DNA from: Nonomuraea dietziae
Lineage (GTDB): Bacteria > Actinomycetota > Actinomycetes > Streptosporangiales > Streptosporangiaceae
Assembly: GCF_014195505.1 (NCBI RefSeq)
Contig: NZ_JACIBV010000001.1
Coordinates: forward strand, 1,364,001-1,428,000
Length of the DNA stretch: 64,000 bases
Reading direction: 5' to 3'
Of the stretch, positions 1 through 8,392 are shown one piece after another. The notes under the pieces are model-generated. The model was given only the letters and a program-made list of their open reading frames with translations, was not told the origin of the DNA and did no database searches. The position numbers and the translations under genes are program-made. The stretch's first letter is position 1. Each line of letters starts with the position of its first letter.

Positions 1-674
1 ACTCGCCTTTCCTCGGCTGGCGCGAGGTTCCCCTGGCCGGCCTGGTGACGGCGGCGACCGGGCTGCCCGCCGTCCTGGAGAACGACGTGCGGGCGCTGAC
101 GGCGGCGGTGCACTGGTTCGGCGCGGCGGCGGGCCGCGGGACCTTCGCCCTGGTCACCATCGGAGAGGGGCTCGGCTGCGGGATCGTGGTCGACGACCGC
201 CTCCTCGTGGGCACGGCGGGGGTGAGCGGGCAGATCGGGCACCTGGCGATCGACGACAGGGGTCCGATCTGCGAGCGCGGCCACCGCGGCTGCGCCCGCG
301 CCTACCTGGCCTCTCCCTCGATCAGGCGGACGGCCAGGGCCGCGCTCGACCGTCCCTCGCTCACCTTCGAGCAGGCGCTCGACCTGGCCAGGCGGGGCGA
401 CCCGGTGGCCAGGCGGATCTTCGACGAGGCCGGCCTGGCGCTGGGCAGGATCGTGGCGACGATCGCCAACCTGATCGGGCCCGAGGTGGTGGTGCTGTCG
501 GGAGAGGCGGTGCACATGCACGAGGTGTGCGAGGCGGCGTTCGAGGCGGCGCTGGGCGAGCACACCCACTGGACCAGCGAGCCCGTGGAGGTGCGGGTGC
601 AGCCTTTCGCCTTCACCGAATGGGCGCGGGGCGCGGCCGTGGTGGCGCTCCGCCACGACCTCGGGGTCGCCTGA
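1..674 (+). CDS. ROK-family protein, C-terminal part (5' end outside window)
   Basis: The reading frame is open from the first base (codons from base 3), so the gene starts upstream of the window. The visible ~223 residues are the C-terminal half of a ROK (repressor/ORF/kinase) sugar-kinase fold: ENDV, then TIGEGLGCGIV (phosphate-binding type loop), GQIGHLAID, and a zinc-binding block of the form C-x-R-G-x-x-G-C (CERGHRGC). Family knowledge: ROK proteins are either sugar kinases or NagC/XylR-type repressors. The N-terminus that would decide (a winged helix or none) is missing, so either is possible. It ends 7 bp before a convergent MFS gene. Unlike the ROK protein at 1924, this copy keeps the zinc-site His and Cys residues. 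Confidence 0.85.
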   Translation, partial: SPFLGWREVPLAGLVTAATGLPAVLENDVRALTAAVHWFGAAAGRGTFALVTIGEGLGCGIVVDDRLLVGTAGVSGQIGHLAIDDRGPICERGHRGCARAYLASPSIRRTARAALDRPSLTFEQALDLARRGDPVARRIFDEAGLALGRIVATIANLIGPEVVVLSGEAVHMHEVCEAAFEAALGEHTHWTSEPVEVRVQPFAFTEWARGAAVVALRHDLGVA

Positions 675-681
675 CGGCCGC

Positions 682-1851
682 TCACCCGGCCACCCGCTCG
701 AGCCGCCTCCCCTCCTCGGCGCCTGCCCGCGACCGGGGACGCAGCGCCCCCGCGAGCAGCGTCATCACCGCAACGATCGCCGTGATCATCGCGAACGCGG
801 CCGGGTACGACAGCGCTCCCGCCGCCCACCCCGTCACCGCGGGCGCGATCAGCCCCGACAGGTACGTGATGGTCGCCACCCCCGCGATGCCCTCGCCCGG
901 CGTGTCGCCCACGTCGCCTGCGGCGGCGAACACGAGCGGCACCACGACCGCCACCCCCACGCCGACCAGGGCGAAGCCCGCCATGCACAGCCACGGCGTC
1001 CGGCCCGCCACCACCAGCACGCCACCGGCGGCGGCCACGATCCCGCCCACTCTGACGACGGCGACGGCGCCCATCCTGCGCACGAACCGATCTCCGATCA
1101 GCCGGGTCGCGGCCATGCAGAGCATGAAGACGGTGTAGGTCGCCGCCGCGACGCCGGGGCCCGCCGAGGCGACCGCCGTCACGTAGACGGCCGCCCAGTT
1201 GGCCGAGGCCCCTTCGGCGAACGTGCCGCAGAAGCCGACCAGGCCGACGGCGAGGATGGCGCGCGAGGGCAGGGCGAACCTGCGCGGCGCCGGGACGCCC
1301 TCGGACGACTGGTTCGCCAGGAGGCCTCGTCCGGCGAGGCCGCCCAGTCCGAGCAGGACCACCGAGACGACCGCCAGGTGCATCCTGGCGTCGATGCCCA
1401 GGTGCGCGGCGAGCACGCCCACGCCTCCCGCGGCGAGGCTGCCGACGCACCACATGCCGTGCAGCCCGGCGATGATGGAGCGGCCGAGGCGGCGTTCCAG
1501 CACCAGCGCCTGGGAGTTCATGACCACGTCACAGGTGCCCGCGGCCATGCCGAACACCAGGAAGACCCCGGCCAGCCACACCGGCGAGGGCGCCAGGGCG
1601 GGCAGCGCGAGACAGGCGCACCAGAGGGCGAGCAGGAGCCGCGTGGCGGTGCGCCCGCCGAGACGGTGGGCCATGCGGGTGGCCATGGGCATGGCCACGA
1701 AGGCGCCCACCGGCTGACACAGCAGGATCAGTCCGAGCACGGCGGGGGTGAGGTCGAGGTGCCCCTGCAACCAGGGGATGCGGGTCGACAGGCTGCCCGC
1801 GACCGCTCCGTGGAGGGCGAAGACAAGTGCGATGGCGCGATGGTTCGTCAC
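682..1851 (-). CDS. MFS transporter (YbjJ-like, probable sugar or metabolite transporter)
   Basis: A protein of 389 residues with about 12 hydrophobic segments and no signal peptide; the first is around residues 5-25. A GGRTATR-type basic loop follows helix 2-3, as in the major facilitator superfamily, and the overall pattern resembles the YbjJ group. It starts with GTG at 1851. On its strand the TTAATTT sequence sits only a few bases upstream, so the mRNA may be leaderless. It is divergent from the ROK regulator at 1924, with two palindromes between them, so it is the most likely target of that regulator. The substrate cannot be told from sequence; a sugar is an inference from the ROK partner. 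Confidence 0.85.
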   Translation of the reverse strand: MTNHRAIALVFALHGAVAGSLSTRIPWLQGHLDLTPAVLGLILLCQPVGAFVAMPMATRMAHRLGGRTATRLLLALWCACLALPALAPSPVWLAGVFLVFGMAAGTCDVVMNSQALVLERRLGRSIIAGLHGMWCVGSLAAGGVGVLAAHLGIDARMHLAVVSVVLLGLGGLAGRGLLANQSSEGVPAPRRFALPSRAILAVGLVGFCGTFAEGASANWAAVYVTAVASAGPGVAAATYTVFMLCMAATRLIGDRFVRRMGAVAVVRVGGIVAAAGGVLVVAGRTPWLCMAGFALVGVGVAVVVPLVFAAAGDVGDTPGEGIAGVATITYLSGLIAPAVTGWAAGALSYPAAFAMITAIVAVMTLLAGALRPRSRAGAEEGRRLERVAG

Positions 1852-1865
1852 GCCCTAGAAATTAA

Positions 1866-1911
1866 CAGGCAGGCTTCCTGATGAAAAGAGGTATCAGGCA
1901 GGCTTCCTGAT
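1866..1911. promoter_or_regulatory. Tandem palindromic operator between divergent MFS and ROK genes
   Basis: Two exact 17-base copies of CAGGCAGGCTTCCTGAT lie at 1866-1882 and 1895-1911, start-to-start distance 29 bp. The second is part of the palindrome ATCAGG-N7-CCTGAT; the first has one changed outer base. AT-rich hexamers hug each outer edge: TAATAT at 1912-1917 toward the ROK gene and TAATTT (minus strand, 1859-1864) toward the MFS gene. Each lies 6-7 bp from a GTG start, which suggests divergent, possibly leaderless promoters blocked by a repressor bound to both sites. Binding by the adjacent ROK protein is inference. Confidence 0.7.
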
Positions 1912-1923
1912 TAATATGGGGGC

Positions 1924-2955
1924 GTGAAGACCGCGACCCCTGCCATGGCCCGTGCCATCAACGACCGGCTCGCCCTCGACCTGCTCCTCGAACAGGGCCC
2001 GCTCACCGCTCCGCAGCTGCGCGAACTCACCGGCCTGTCCAGGCCGACGGTCGCCGACCTGATCGAGCGGCTGCGCGCGGCGGGGCTGATCGAGGCGGCG
2101 GGTGAGTACGGCGAGGACCGCAGAGGTCCGAACGCCAGGTTGTACGCAGTGGTCGCCGACCGCGCCCATGTCGCGGGGGTGGACATCCGGCGCACAGGGA
2201 TCGCCGTCACGGTCGCCGACCTCGCGGGGCGCACGGTAGGCTCCGCCGTCCGCGCCCTTCCTGGGCCGCTGCCCGAGCTCATCGTCCAGGCGGTGGCCGA
2301 GGCGGCGGGCGGGCGTCCGATCGAGGCGGTCACGCTGGGCGCGCCCGGCCTGGTGCACCCGCACACCAGCGGCCTGACCGGCGACAACGGAGTGCCGGGG
2401 TGGCGGCCCGACCTGCTTGAAGAGGTACGGCGAGGGCTCGGCGTCCAGGTGGTGCTGGAGAACGAGGTCAACCTCGCCGCGATCGCCGAGCACCGGCTCG
2501 GCGCGGCCGTGGGCCACGCCGACTTCGTGCTGCTCTGGCTCGACGACGGCGTCGGCGGAGCGGTCGTGCTGGGCGGGCAGCTGCGCCGCGGCAGGTCGGG
2601 CGGCGCGGGAGAGGTCGGCCTTCTGGAGATGGCGGGCACCTCGTTCTGCTGCGCGGTCGAGCCGGCGGTGGCGCGGCGACTGTCCAGGGCCGAGCTGGTC
2701 GAGCGCATCGCGGCAGGCGCCTTCACGGTCGCGGCCGTCCTCGACCCGGGGCTGATCGTGCTGGGCGGCATGATGGGCAGGGAGGGCGGCGCCGAACTGG
2801 CCGCCGAGGTCGAGGAGCGGGTCGCCGCCAGGTCCTTCGCGCCGACGGAGATCAGGGCGAGCACGGTCGAGGGCAACGCCATCCTGCAGGGCGCCGTCCT
2901 GACCGCCCTCGACCTGGCCCGCGACGCCGTCTTCGGCGAACCGAGCATGGCCTGA
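1924..2955 (+). CDS. ROK-family transcriptional regulator
   Basis: 343 residues, GTG start. Residues ~8-65 form a winged helix-turn-helix (QLRELTGLSRPTVADLIERL), which marks it as a NagC/XylR-type regulator. Residues ~80-335 form the ROK sugar-binding domain, with ENEVNLAAIAEHR and a glycine-rich LDDGVGGAV loop. The usual zinc-site sequence is degraded: the expected GEIGH reads GEVGL and the C-x-C-G-x-x-G-C block is reduced to SFCCAVEP. Metal binding and any kinase activity are therefore probably lost. The gene is divergent from the MFS transporter across the tandem operator, so autoregulation plus transporter control is the natural reading. The kinase-like gene at 2959 follows after 3 bp and is likely cotranscribed. 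Confidence 0.88.
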   Translation: MKTATPAMARAINDRLALDLLLEQGPLTAPQLRELTGLSRPTVADLIERLRAAGLIEAAGEYGEDRRGPNARLYAVVADRAHVAGVDIRRTGIAVTVADLAGRTVGSAVRALPGPLPELIVQAVAEAAGGRPIEAVTLGAPGLVHPHTSGLTGDNGVPGWRPDLLEEVRRGLGVQVVLENEVNLAAIAEHRLGAAVGHADFVLLWLDDGVGGAVVLGGQLRRGRSGGAGEVGLLEMAGTSFCCAVEPAVARRLSRAELVERIAAGAFTVAAVLDPGLIVLGGMMGREGGAELAAEVEERVAARSFAPTEIRASTVEGNAILQGAVLTALDLARDAVFGEPSMA

Positions 2956-2958
2956 GCC

Positions 2959-3645
2959 ATGAGGATCGGCCGGCTGCTGGGGTCGGGACGCAGCGCGGAC
3001 GTGTTCGCGCTCGACGACGGGCGCGTACTGCGCCGCTACCGCGACGGGCACGACGCGACCGAGGAGGCGGCGCTGATGAGCTATCTGGCCGACAGGGGCT
3101 TCCCCGTCCCCGTCGTGCATCCGGTTCCTGCCGCGCCGGCGCGCGGTGATCTGGTGATGCAACGGCTCTCGGGCCCGACGATGCTCCAGGCACTGGCCTG
3201 CGGCGCGTTGACGCCGCGACAGGCCGGGCGGGTCCTCGCGCGGCTGCTCCACCGCCTGCACGGGATCCCGGCCAGGATCTCACGCGCGGCCGACCAGCGC
3301 GTCCTCCATCTCGACCTGCACCCGGACAACGTCGTGCTGACGCCGCGGGGGCCGGTGGTGATCGACTGGTGCAACGCCGTCGAGGGAGCGCCGGGGCTGG
3401 ACTGGGCCATGTCGGCCCTGATCCTGGCGCAGGTGGCCGTCGACCCCGACGGCGGCCCTGCGCCGCTCGCCCACTCGACGCTGTCCTCGTTGCTGAAGGG
3501 CCTTGGAGGGAGCGTGGATCTCGGTGACGAGAAGGCGGGATTCCTCCGGCAGGCCCGTGAGAGGCGAGCGGGCGACCGGGGGCTGAGCCGGCGGGAGGTG
3601 GGCCTGCTCGACGCGGCGACGGCGCTGGTGCTGGGACGGTTGTAG
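2959..3645 (+). CDS. Phosphotransferase (APH/choline-kinase fold) family protein
   Basis: 228 residues, short for an aminoglycoside-phosphotransferase-like kinase (usually 260-320). The N-lobe starts with GRLLGSGRSADVFAL (nucleotide loop). The catalytic loop is VLHLDLHPDNVVLT at ~114-127, with the Brenner-type H-x-D-x-x-x-x-N arrangement, and VIDWCNA follows as the metal-binding DFG-equivalent. The C-terminal lobe is short. It begins 3 bp after the ROK regulator and is probably translationally coupled to it. The phosphate acceptor is unknown: it could be a sugar, amino alcohol or drug. It ends 13 bp from the convergent zwf gene. Confidence 0.78.
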   Translation: MRIGRLLGSGRSADVFALDDGRVLRRYRDGHDATEEAALMSYLADRGFPVPVVHPVPAAPARGDLVMQRLSGPTMLQALACGALTPRQAGRVLARLLHRLHGIPARISRAADQRVLHLDLHPDNVVLTPRGPVVIDWCNAVEGAPGLDWAMSALILAQVAVDPDGGPAPLAHSTLSSLLKGLGGSVDLGDEKAGFLRQARERRAGDRGLSRREVGLLDAATALVLGRL

Positions 3646-3658
3646 GAAGCCGTTCCGG

Positions 3659-4993
3659 TCAGCCGACCGGGTGCCAGCCGCCGGGGGCGATGCGGGCCGC
3701 GCTCGGCGGACCGAACTCGCCCTTCCCGTACGGCTCGGGCCGCTCGTCGTACTCCAGGATGTCCTGGACGATCCGCCACGACTCCTCGACCAGGTCGAAG
3801 CGGACGAAATGTCGGGGGTCGCCCGCCAGCGCGTCCTGCAGCACCTGCTCGTAGGCCGCGTCCATCGGCCCCAGGACCTTGGCGAAGTCGACCGACACCG
3901 GCACCGGTCTGGTCCTGTCCAGGACGTCGGGCTCCTTGGCCAGCAGGTCGAACGTCACGCCCGCGTCGGGGTCGAGCCTGAGCCTGACCAGGTTGGGCGC
4001 CGCCTCGCCGCCGCCGGCGGAGCGGAAGTACTCGACCGGCGGCCTGCGCAGCTCGGCGACGACCTCCAGCGCGTTCACCGGCAGGTCCTTGCCGGTGCGG
4101 ACGCAGAACGGCACGCCCGCCCACCGCCAGTTGTCGATGTGGAGGCGCATCGCCACGAACGTCTCCGTGCGGGAGCCCTCCGCCACCCCCTCGGTGTCGA
4201 GGTAGCCCTCGTACTGCCCGCGCACCACCTCGCCCGGGTCGATCGTGCGGACCGCGCGCAGCGCCCGCCACTTCTCGTCGAGCACCGCCCTGGCCTCGCC
4301 CGAGGGCGGGGCGTCCATGGCGACGTGCGCCAGCAGCTGCAGCAGGTGGTTCTGCACCACGTCGCGCAGCGCGCCGACCTCGTCGTAGAAGGCGCCCCTG
4401 CCCGACACGTCGAAGTTCTCCGCCAGGGTGATCTGCACGCTGTGCACGTACGTGCGGTTCCAGATCGGTTCCAGCAGCGTGTTGGCGAAGCGGAAGACCA
4501 TCAGGTCCTCGACCGGCTCGAGGCCGAGGAAGTGGTCGACGCGGAACAGGTGTTCCTCGTCGAAGTAGCCGAGCAGCTCGGCGTTGAGCCGCCTCGCCGA
4601 CTCCAGGTCGTGCCCGAACGGCTTCTCCACCACCAGCCGCGCGCCGGAGTCGAGCCCGGCCCCGGCCAGGCCCCTGGCGACCGTGGCGAACAGGCTCGGC
4701 GGCACGGCGAGGTAGTGGGTGAGGTCGCCGAGGTCCTTCACCTCTTCACGCAGGCGCGCGTAGGTGTCCCCTTCGGTCAGGTCGCCGGTGACCAGCCGCA
4801 GGTCGAGCCGGTCGGACAGCTCTGCGCCCACGGCCTCGCGGCCCAGCGCGCGCACGCCTTCGAGGTCGAGGTGGGTCCTGGCCACCCCGACGACCGGCAC
4901 CTCGAGCCTGCCGGTCGCCGCGAGCGTGTTCAGCGCGGGCAGCAGCATCTTCCTCGCCAGATCGCCCGTGACGCCGAACAGGACCAGAGCCAT
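3659..4993 (-). CDS. zwf: Glucose-6-phosphate 1-dehydrogenase, short form
   Basis: 444 residues; usual bacterial length is 480-510. It oxidises glucose 6-phosphate to 6-phosphogluconolactone with NAD(P)+. The N-terminal dinucleotide fold has the family motif GVTGDLARK (residues 7-15), and VVEKPFG follows near 122. The substrate-site block normally reads R-I-D-H-Y-L-G-K-E. Here it is RVDHFLGLE, so the Tyr is Phe and the phosphate-binding Lys is Leu. The gene lies 3 bp downstream of pgi and is probably cotranscribed. The opcA and pgl genes often found beside actinobacterial zwf are absent here. The substitution makes a changed substrate or cofactor preference possible. Confidence 0.88.
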   Translation of the reverse strand: MALVLFGVTGDLARKMLLPALNTLAATGRLEVPVVGVARTHLDLEGVRALGREAVGAELSDRLDLRLVTGDLTEGDTYARLREEVKDLGDLTHYLAVPPSLFATVARGLAGAGLDSGARLVVEKPFGHDLESARRLNAELLGYFDEEHLFRVDHFLGLEPVEDLMVFRFANTLLEPIWNRTYVHSVQITLAENFDVSGRGAFYDEVGALRDVVQNHLLQLLAHVAMDAPPSGEARAVLDEKWRALRAVRTIDPGEVVRGQYEGYLDTEGVAEGSRTETFVAMRLHIDNWRWAGVPFCVRTGKDLPVNALEVVAELRRPPVEYFRSAGGGEAAPNLVRLRLDPDAGVTFDLLAKEPDVLDRTRPVPVSVDFAKVLGPMDAAYEQVLQDALAGDPRHFVRFDLVEESWRIVQDILEYDERPEPYGKGEFGPPSAARIAPGGWHPVG

Positions 4994-4996
4994 GGA

Positions 4997-6622
4997 TCAG
5001 ACCTTTCTTCCGCGCATCTCCCTGTACTTGCGCACCAGCGCCGCGGTGGAGGCGTCGGGCGCCTGCGCGGGGGGCTGCTCCGAGGTGAGCGCGGGCGCCA
5101 GGTCCATCGCCATCTTCTTGCCGAGCTCGACGCCCCACTGGTCGAAGGAGTCGACGCCCCAGATCGTGCCCTCGACGAAGACGATGTGCTCGTAGAGGGC
5201 GACGAGCTGACCGAGCGTGGAGGGCGTCAGCCTGGGAGCCAGAAGGGTGGAGGTGGGCCTGTTGCCCGGCATCACCTTGTGCGGCACGACCTCGGCGGCA
5301 GTGCCCTCGGCCGCGATCTCCTCGGCGGTCTTGCCGAACGCCAGGGCCGAGGTCTGGGCGAGCAGGTTGGCGGTGAGCAGGTCGTGCATGCCCTCGGCGT
5401 CCTCGAGGGGCTCGCCGAAGCCGAGGAAGTCGGCGGGCACCAGCCTGGTGCCCTGGTGCAGCAGCTGGTAGAAGGCGTGCTGACCGTTGGTGCCCGGCTC
5501 GCCCCAGAAGATCTCACCGGTCGGCACGGTCACCGGCGTGCCGTCCGCCTGGACGGACTTGCCGTTCGACTCCATGGTCAGCTGCTGCAGATAGGCGGGG
5601 AAGCGGTGCAACCGCTGGCTGTACGGCAGGACCGCGCGGGTCTGGGCGTCGAAGAAGTCGGTGTACCAGATGCCGAGCAGCCCCATCAGCACCGGCATGT
5701 TGGCCTCGAAGGGCGCGGTGCGGAAGTGCTCGTCGACGGTGTGGAAGCCGTCGAGCATCTCGCGGAAGCGCTCGGGCCCGATGGCGATCATCAGCGACAG
5801 CCCGATGGCGCCGTCGTAGGAGTAGCGGCCGCCGACCCAGTCCCAGAAGCCGAACATGTTGGCCGTGTCGATGCCGAACTCGGCGACCTTCTCGGCGTTG
5901 GTGGAGACGGCCACGAAGTGCTTGGCCACGGCCTCCTCGCCGAGCGCCCCGACCAGCCACGCGCGCGCCACCTTGGCGTTGGTGAGTGTCTCGAGCGTGG
6001 TGAAGGTCTTGGAGCTGACGATGACCAGCGTGGTGGCGGGGTCGAGGTCCTTGAGCGCGCCGTGGATGTCGGCGGGGTCGATGTTGGAGACGAACCTGGC
6101 GGTGATGCCAGCGTCGGCGTAGTCGCGCAGCGCCTCGTAGGCCATGGCGGGTCCGAGGTCGGAGCCGCCGATGCCGATGTTGACCACGGTCTTGATGGCC
6201 TGGCCCGTCTGGCCCTTCCACTCACCAGAGCGCACCCTGCCGCTGAAGTCGCTCATCTTGTCCAGCACGGCGTGCACGTCGGCGACGACGTCCTGACCGT
6301 CCACGACCAGCTTGGCGTCGGCGGGCATGCGCAGCGCCACGTGCAGGACGGCGCGGTCCTCGCTCACGTTGATGTGCTCGCCGGAGAACATCGCCTCGAT
6401 CCGCTCCCGCAGGCCCGCCTTCCGCGCGAGCGCGAGCAGCAGCTCCATCGTCTCGGCGGTGGCGCGGTGCTTGGAGTAGTCGAGGTAGAGGTCACCGGCG
6501 GTGAGGCTCATCCGCTCCGCCCTGCCGGGGTCCTCGGCGAACAGCTCACGCAGGTGCTTTCCCGCCACCGCCTCGTGGTTGGCCTTCAGCGCCGCCCACT
6601 CGCCGCTCCGACTGATGTCCAC
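4997..6622 (-). CDS. pgi: Glucose-6-phosphate isomerase
   Basis: 541 residues from the GTG at 6622, normal for the family. It interconverts glucose 6-phosphate and fructose 6-phosphate in the cytosol. It shows the SIS-type GIGGSDLGP block, VGGRYS, the long isomerase signature with MESNGKSV, and the [15 protein letters not shown] block carrying the catalytic His. The frame stays open upstream to an ATG at 6679, but the GTG at 6622 has a near-perfect ribosome binding site and its [12 protein letters not shown] start matches the family length, so I chose it. It is followed after 3 bp by zwf, which places isomerase and pentose-phosphate entry in one transcript. Confidence 0.95.
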   Translation of the reverse strand: MDISRSGEWAALKANHEAVAGKHLRELFAEDPGRAERMSLTAGDLYLDYSKHRATAETMELLLALARKAGLRERIEAMFSGEHINVSEDRAVLHVALRMPADAKLVVDGQDVVADVHAVLDKMSDFSGRVRSGEWKGQTGQAIKTVVNIGIGGSDLGPAMAYEALRDYADAGITARFVSNIDPADIHGALKDLDPATTLVIVSSKTFTTLETLTNAKVARAWLVGALGEEAVAKHFVAVSTNAEKVAEFGIDTANMFGFWDWVGGRYSYDGAIGLSLMIAIGPERFREMLDGFHTVDEHFRTAPFEANMPVLMGLLGIWYTDFFDAQTRAVLPYSQRLHRFPAYLQQLTMESNGKSVQADGTPVTVPTGEIFWGEPGTNGQHAFYQLLHQGTRLVPADFLGFGEPLEDAEGMHDLLTANLLAQTSALAFGKTAEEIAAEGTAAEVVPHKVMPGNRPTSTLLAPRLTPSTLGQLVALYEHIVFVEGTIWGVDSFDQWGVELGKKMAMDLAPALTSEQPPAQAPDASTAALVRKYREMRGRKV

Positions 6623-6623
6623 G

Positions 6624-6633
6624 TCTCCTCCTC
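6624..6633 (-). promoter_or_regulatory. Ribosome binding site deciding the pgi start
   Basis: On the minus strand GAGGAGGAGA lies immediately upstream of the GTG at 6622. It is a strong match to the anti-Shine-Dalgarno sequence and argues against the longer frame from 6679. Confidence 0.8.
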
Positions 6634-6691
6634 GCACTCTCAACCCGTCCACGTACCCGCGATGAACGATCCACCGCACCGCGGGAGGTTA

Positions 6692-7648
6692 TCAAGCGGT
6701 CATGAACCCGTATTGCGCCTGGGTCAACGCCTCTTCCTGCGCCGCTTCTTCCGGGTGGGCGAAGTGTCCGGTTTCCATGACGAACAGCTCCTTCGGCCCG
6801 CCGAGCGCGTTGTACACAGCGAACTGGCCGGGCGGCGGCACCGAGGGGTCGAACAGCGCGGCGCCGACGTGCACGGGTCGGCGCACGAACGTGGCCGCGG
6901 TGGCCGAGTCGAAGTAGGCCAGCACGTCGAGCACCTCGGGCCGCCTGGCGTGCAGGTCGCGGACCGCCGCGCCGCTGCCCGTGCACGGCAGCGTGACCCG
7001 CAGCGGGTGGTTGCCGAAGCTCGGCACGACCAGCGCGCCGCTGGTGAACCTGTCGTCGAAGGCGAGCACGAACGGGCCGATGCCGCCGCCGAAGCTGGAG
7101 CCGACGTAGTCGAGCCTGACGCCGGTGCTCTCGGGCACGAGTTCGCCCAGCGCGGTCGCCGCGCACCACATGTCGGCGACGCAGCCGCGGTGGATGTAGG
7201 TCTCGCGCGAGCCAATGCCGTGCAGGACGTGCTCCTGCGCGTCGGAGGGCAGGTCGGGGTGGAGGCTGCGGGTGGGCAGGCCGCGCGCGCACGGCCAGAT
7301 CGTCGCCGTGCCGGGGATGCCGACCCGCACCTCGGGCCTGTCCCTGCCGCCGTAGCCGTGGGCGACCACGCGGGCCCTGGTGATCTCGCCGTCGATCGGC
7401 AGGCTCAGCCAGCCGCCGATCCTGAACCCGTCGGTCGAGGTGAAGCTCACGCCGTGGAAGCGCAGGCCGTCGGCCTCCCACTCCACCGGGCCGAGCTTGG
7501 GCGCGACGCTGACCGCGCTGGCTCGCGCGTGCGTCTCCCGCCAGAACCGCTCGAAGTCCGCCGGCGCTTCGGGCGCGGGTACGGCCAGCAGCGCGTCGAG
7601 GTCGTAACCATAGGTCGGGTCGAAGGCGAAGTCGTGCCGCGGTATCAA
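6692..7648 (-). CDS. Acetylxylan esterase/cephalosporin-C deacetylase-like hydrolase (AXE1 family)
   Basis: 318 residues of alpha/beta-hydrolase fold. The FDPTYGYDLDALL start, ADFERFWRET, and GGWLSLP blocks are the AXE1 family pattern. The nucleophile elbow reads GSSFGGG rather than the common GGSQGG; the acidic residue in ALFDPSVPPP and the His in ETGHFAHPEE complete the triad. Family role: removal of acetyl or similar acyl groups from sugars or other small molecules. The start is TTG at 7648 with AAAGGGG upstream. It lies 24 bp downstream of the cache-domain gene and 70 bp upstream of pgi, so it is probably in the GntR operon and may be tied to the unknown substrate of the divergent oxidase cluster. 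It differs clearly from the second AXE1 protein at 17355. Confidence 0.8.
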   Translation of the reverse strand: MIPRHDFAFDPTYGYDLDALLAVPAPEAPADFERFWRETHARASAVSVAPKLGPVEWEADGLRFHGVSFTSTDGFRIGGWLSLPIDGEITRARVVAHGYGGRDRPEVRVGIPGTATIWPCARGLPTRSLHPDLPSDAQEHVLHGIGSRETYIHRGCVADMWCAATALGELVPESTGVRLDYVGSSFGGGIGPFVLAFDDRFTSGALVVPSFGNHPLRVTLPCTGSGAAVRDLHARRPEVLDVLAYFDSATAATFVRRPVHVGAALFDPSVPPPGQFAVYNALGGPKELFVMETGHFAHPEEAAQEEALTQAQYGFMTA

Positions 7649-7672
7649 AGCCAGCCCCTTTGTGCAAGATCG

Positions 7673-8392
7673 TCAGGCCAGCTTAACCGCCCTCTCCCTC
7701 GACGAGGAAACGATGCGCCACGGCGGGTCAGGCAGCCGCGCGGCGACCGCTCGCGCCTGCGCCTCGTACTCCGGCAGCAGCGCGCCGGCCGGCAGTCGCG
7801 GGGAGTTGGCCGCCACCACCCTGCCCTCGGCGTTGACCAGCGTCACCTGCGTCGGGCACGCGGCCAGCACGCCCAGCAGCAGCGCCTCGAACCTGGCCGC
7901 CCGCACGTCGGCGCCGACCACGCCCAGGAAGCGCCCGTCCACCTGAGCGGGGGCGGTGAAGGTGAGCACGTAGGTGTCGGTGCCGCCGTAGTCGACGTAG
8001 GGCCCGACCACGTGGCGGCAGCGGGTGCGCTGCGGCGCGGCGAACCACTCGGCGGCGGTGTAGTCGTAGAAGTCGAGGCTGTCGGGGTCGAGGTCGACGT
8101 CGAGGAAGACCGGGTCGTCCTCCGGAGGGGCCTGCCACCAGTCGAGCCAGCGCGGCCGGTCGGCCAGCACCCCTGGCGCGACGATCACACCGGTGCCCGC
8201 CGCCACGCCGCGCAGGCGGCGCAGGCAGCCGAAGATCTGTGGCCGGACCCCGGCCAGGTCCGCGGAGGTGAAGGAGGGCGAGGAGCGGTAGCACTCCTCC
8301 ATGCCCACCCTGATCTCCTCCAGCGCGCCGAAGACGTCCTCGACGATCGCGTGAACCCGCTCGGCCACGTGGGCCACATGTGGATCGCTCAT
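7673..8392 (-). CDS. Cache (PDC) sensor-domain protein
   Basis: 239 residues from ATG 8392. That ATG overlaps the GntR stop by 4 bp (ATGA) and has GGGAG in front, so I prefer it to the longer open frame. I see no membrane segment and no attached kinase, chemotaxis or output domain. The middle region has the cache-like pattern FYDYTAAEWFAAPQR, GPYVDYGGTDTYVLTFTAPA and FLGVVGADV, the fold that binds small organic acids or amino acids outside bacterial receptors. A stand-alone cytoplasmic cache protein coupled to a GntR regulator suggests that it presents or senses the inducer, which is inference. Confidence 0.72.
   Translation of the reverse strand: MSDPHVAHVAERVHAIVEDVFGALEEIRVGMEECYRSSPSFTSADLAGVRPQIFGCLRRLRGVAAGTGVIVAPGVLADRPRWLDWWQAPPEDDPVFLDVDLDPDSLDFYDYTAAEWFAAPQRTRCRHVVGPYVDYGGTDTYVLTFTAPAQVDGRFLGVVGADVRAARFEALLLGVLAACPTQVTLVNAEGRVVAANSPRLPAGALLPEYEAQARAVAARLPDPPWRIVSSSRERAVKLA

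Noticed and set aside
6620-6679. Longer Pgi starting at 6679.
   Set aside because: The extra 19 residues do not match the family and the GTG at 6622 has a far better ribosome site.
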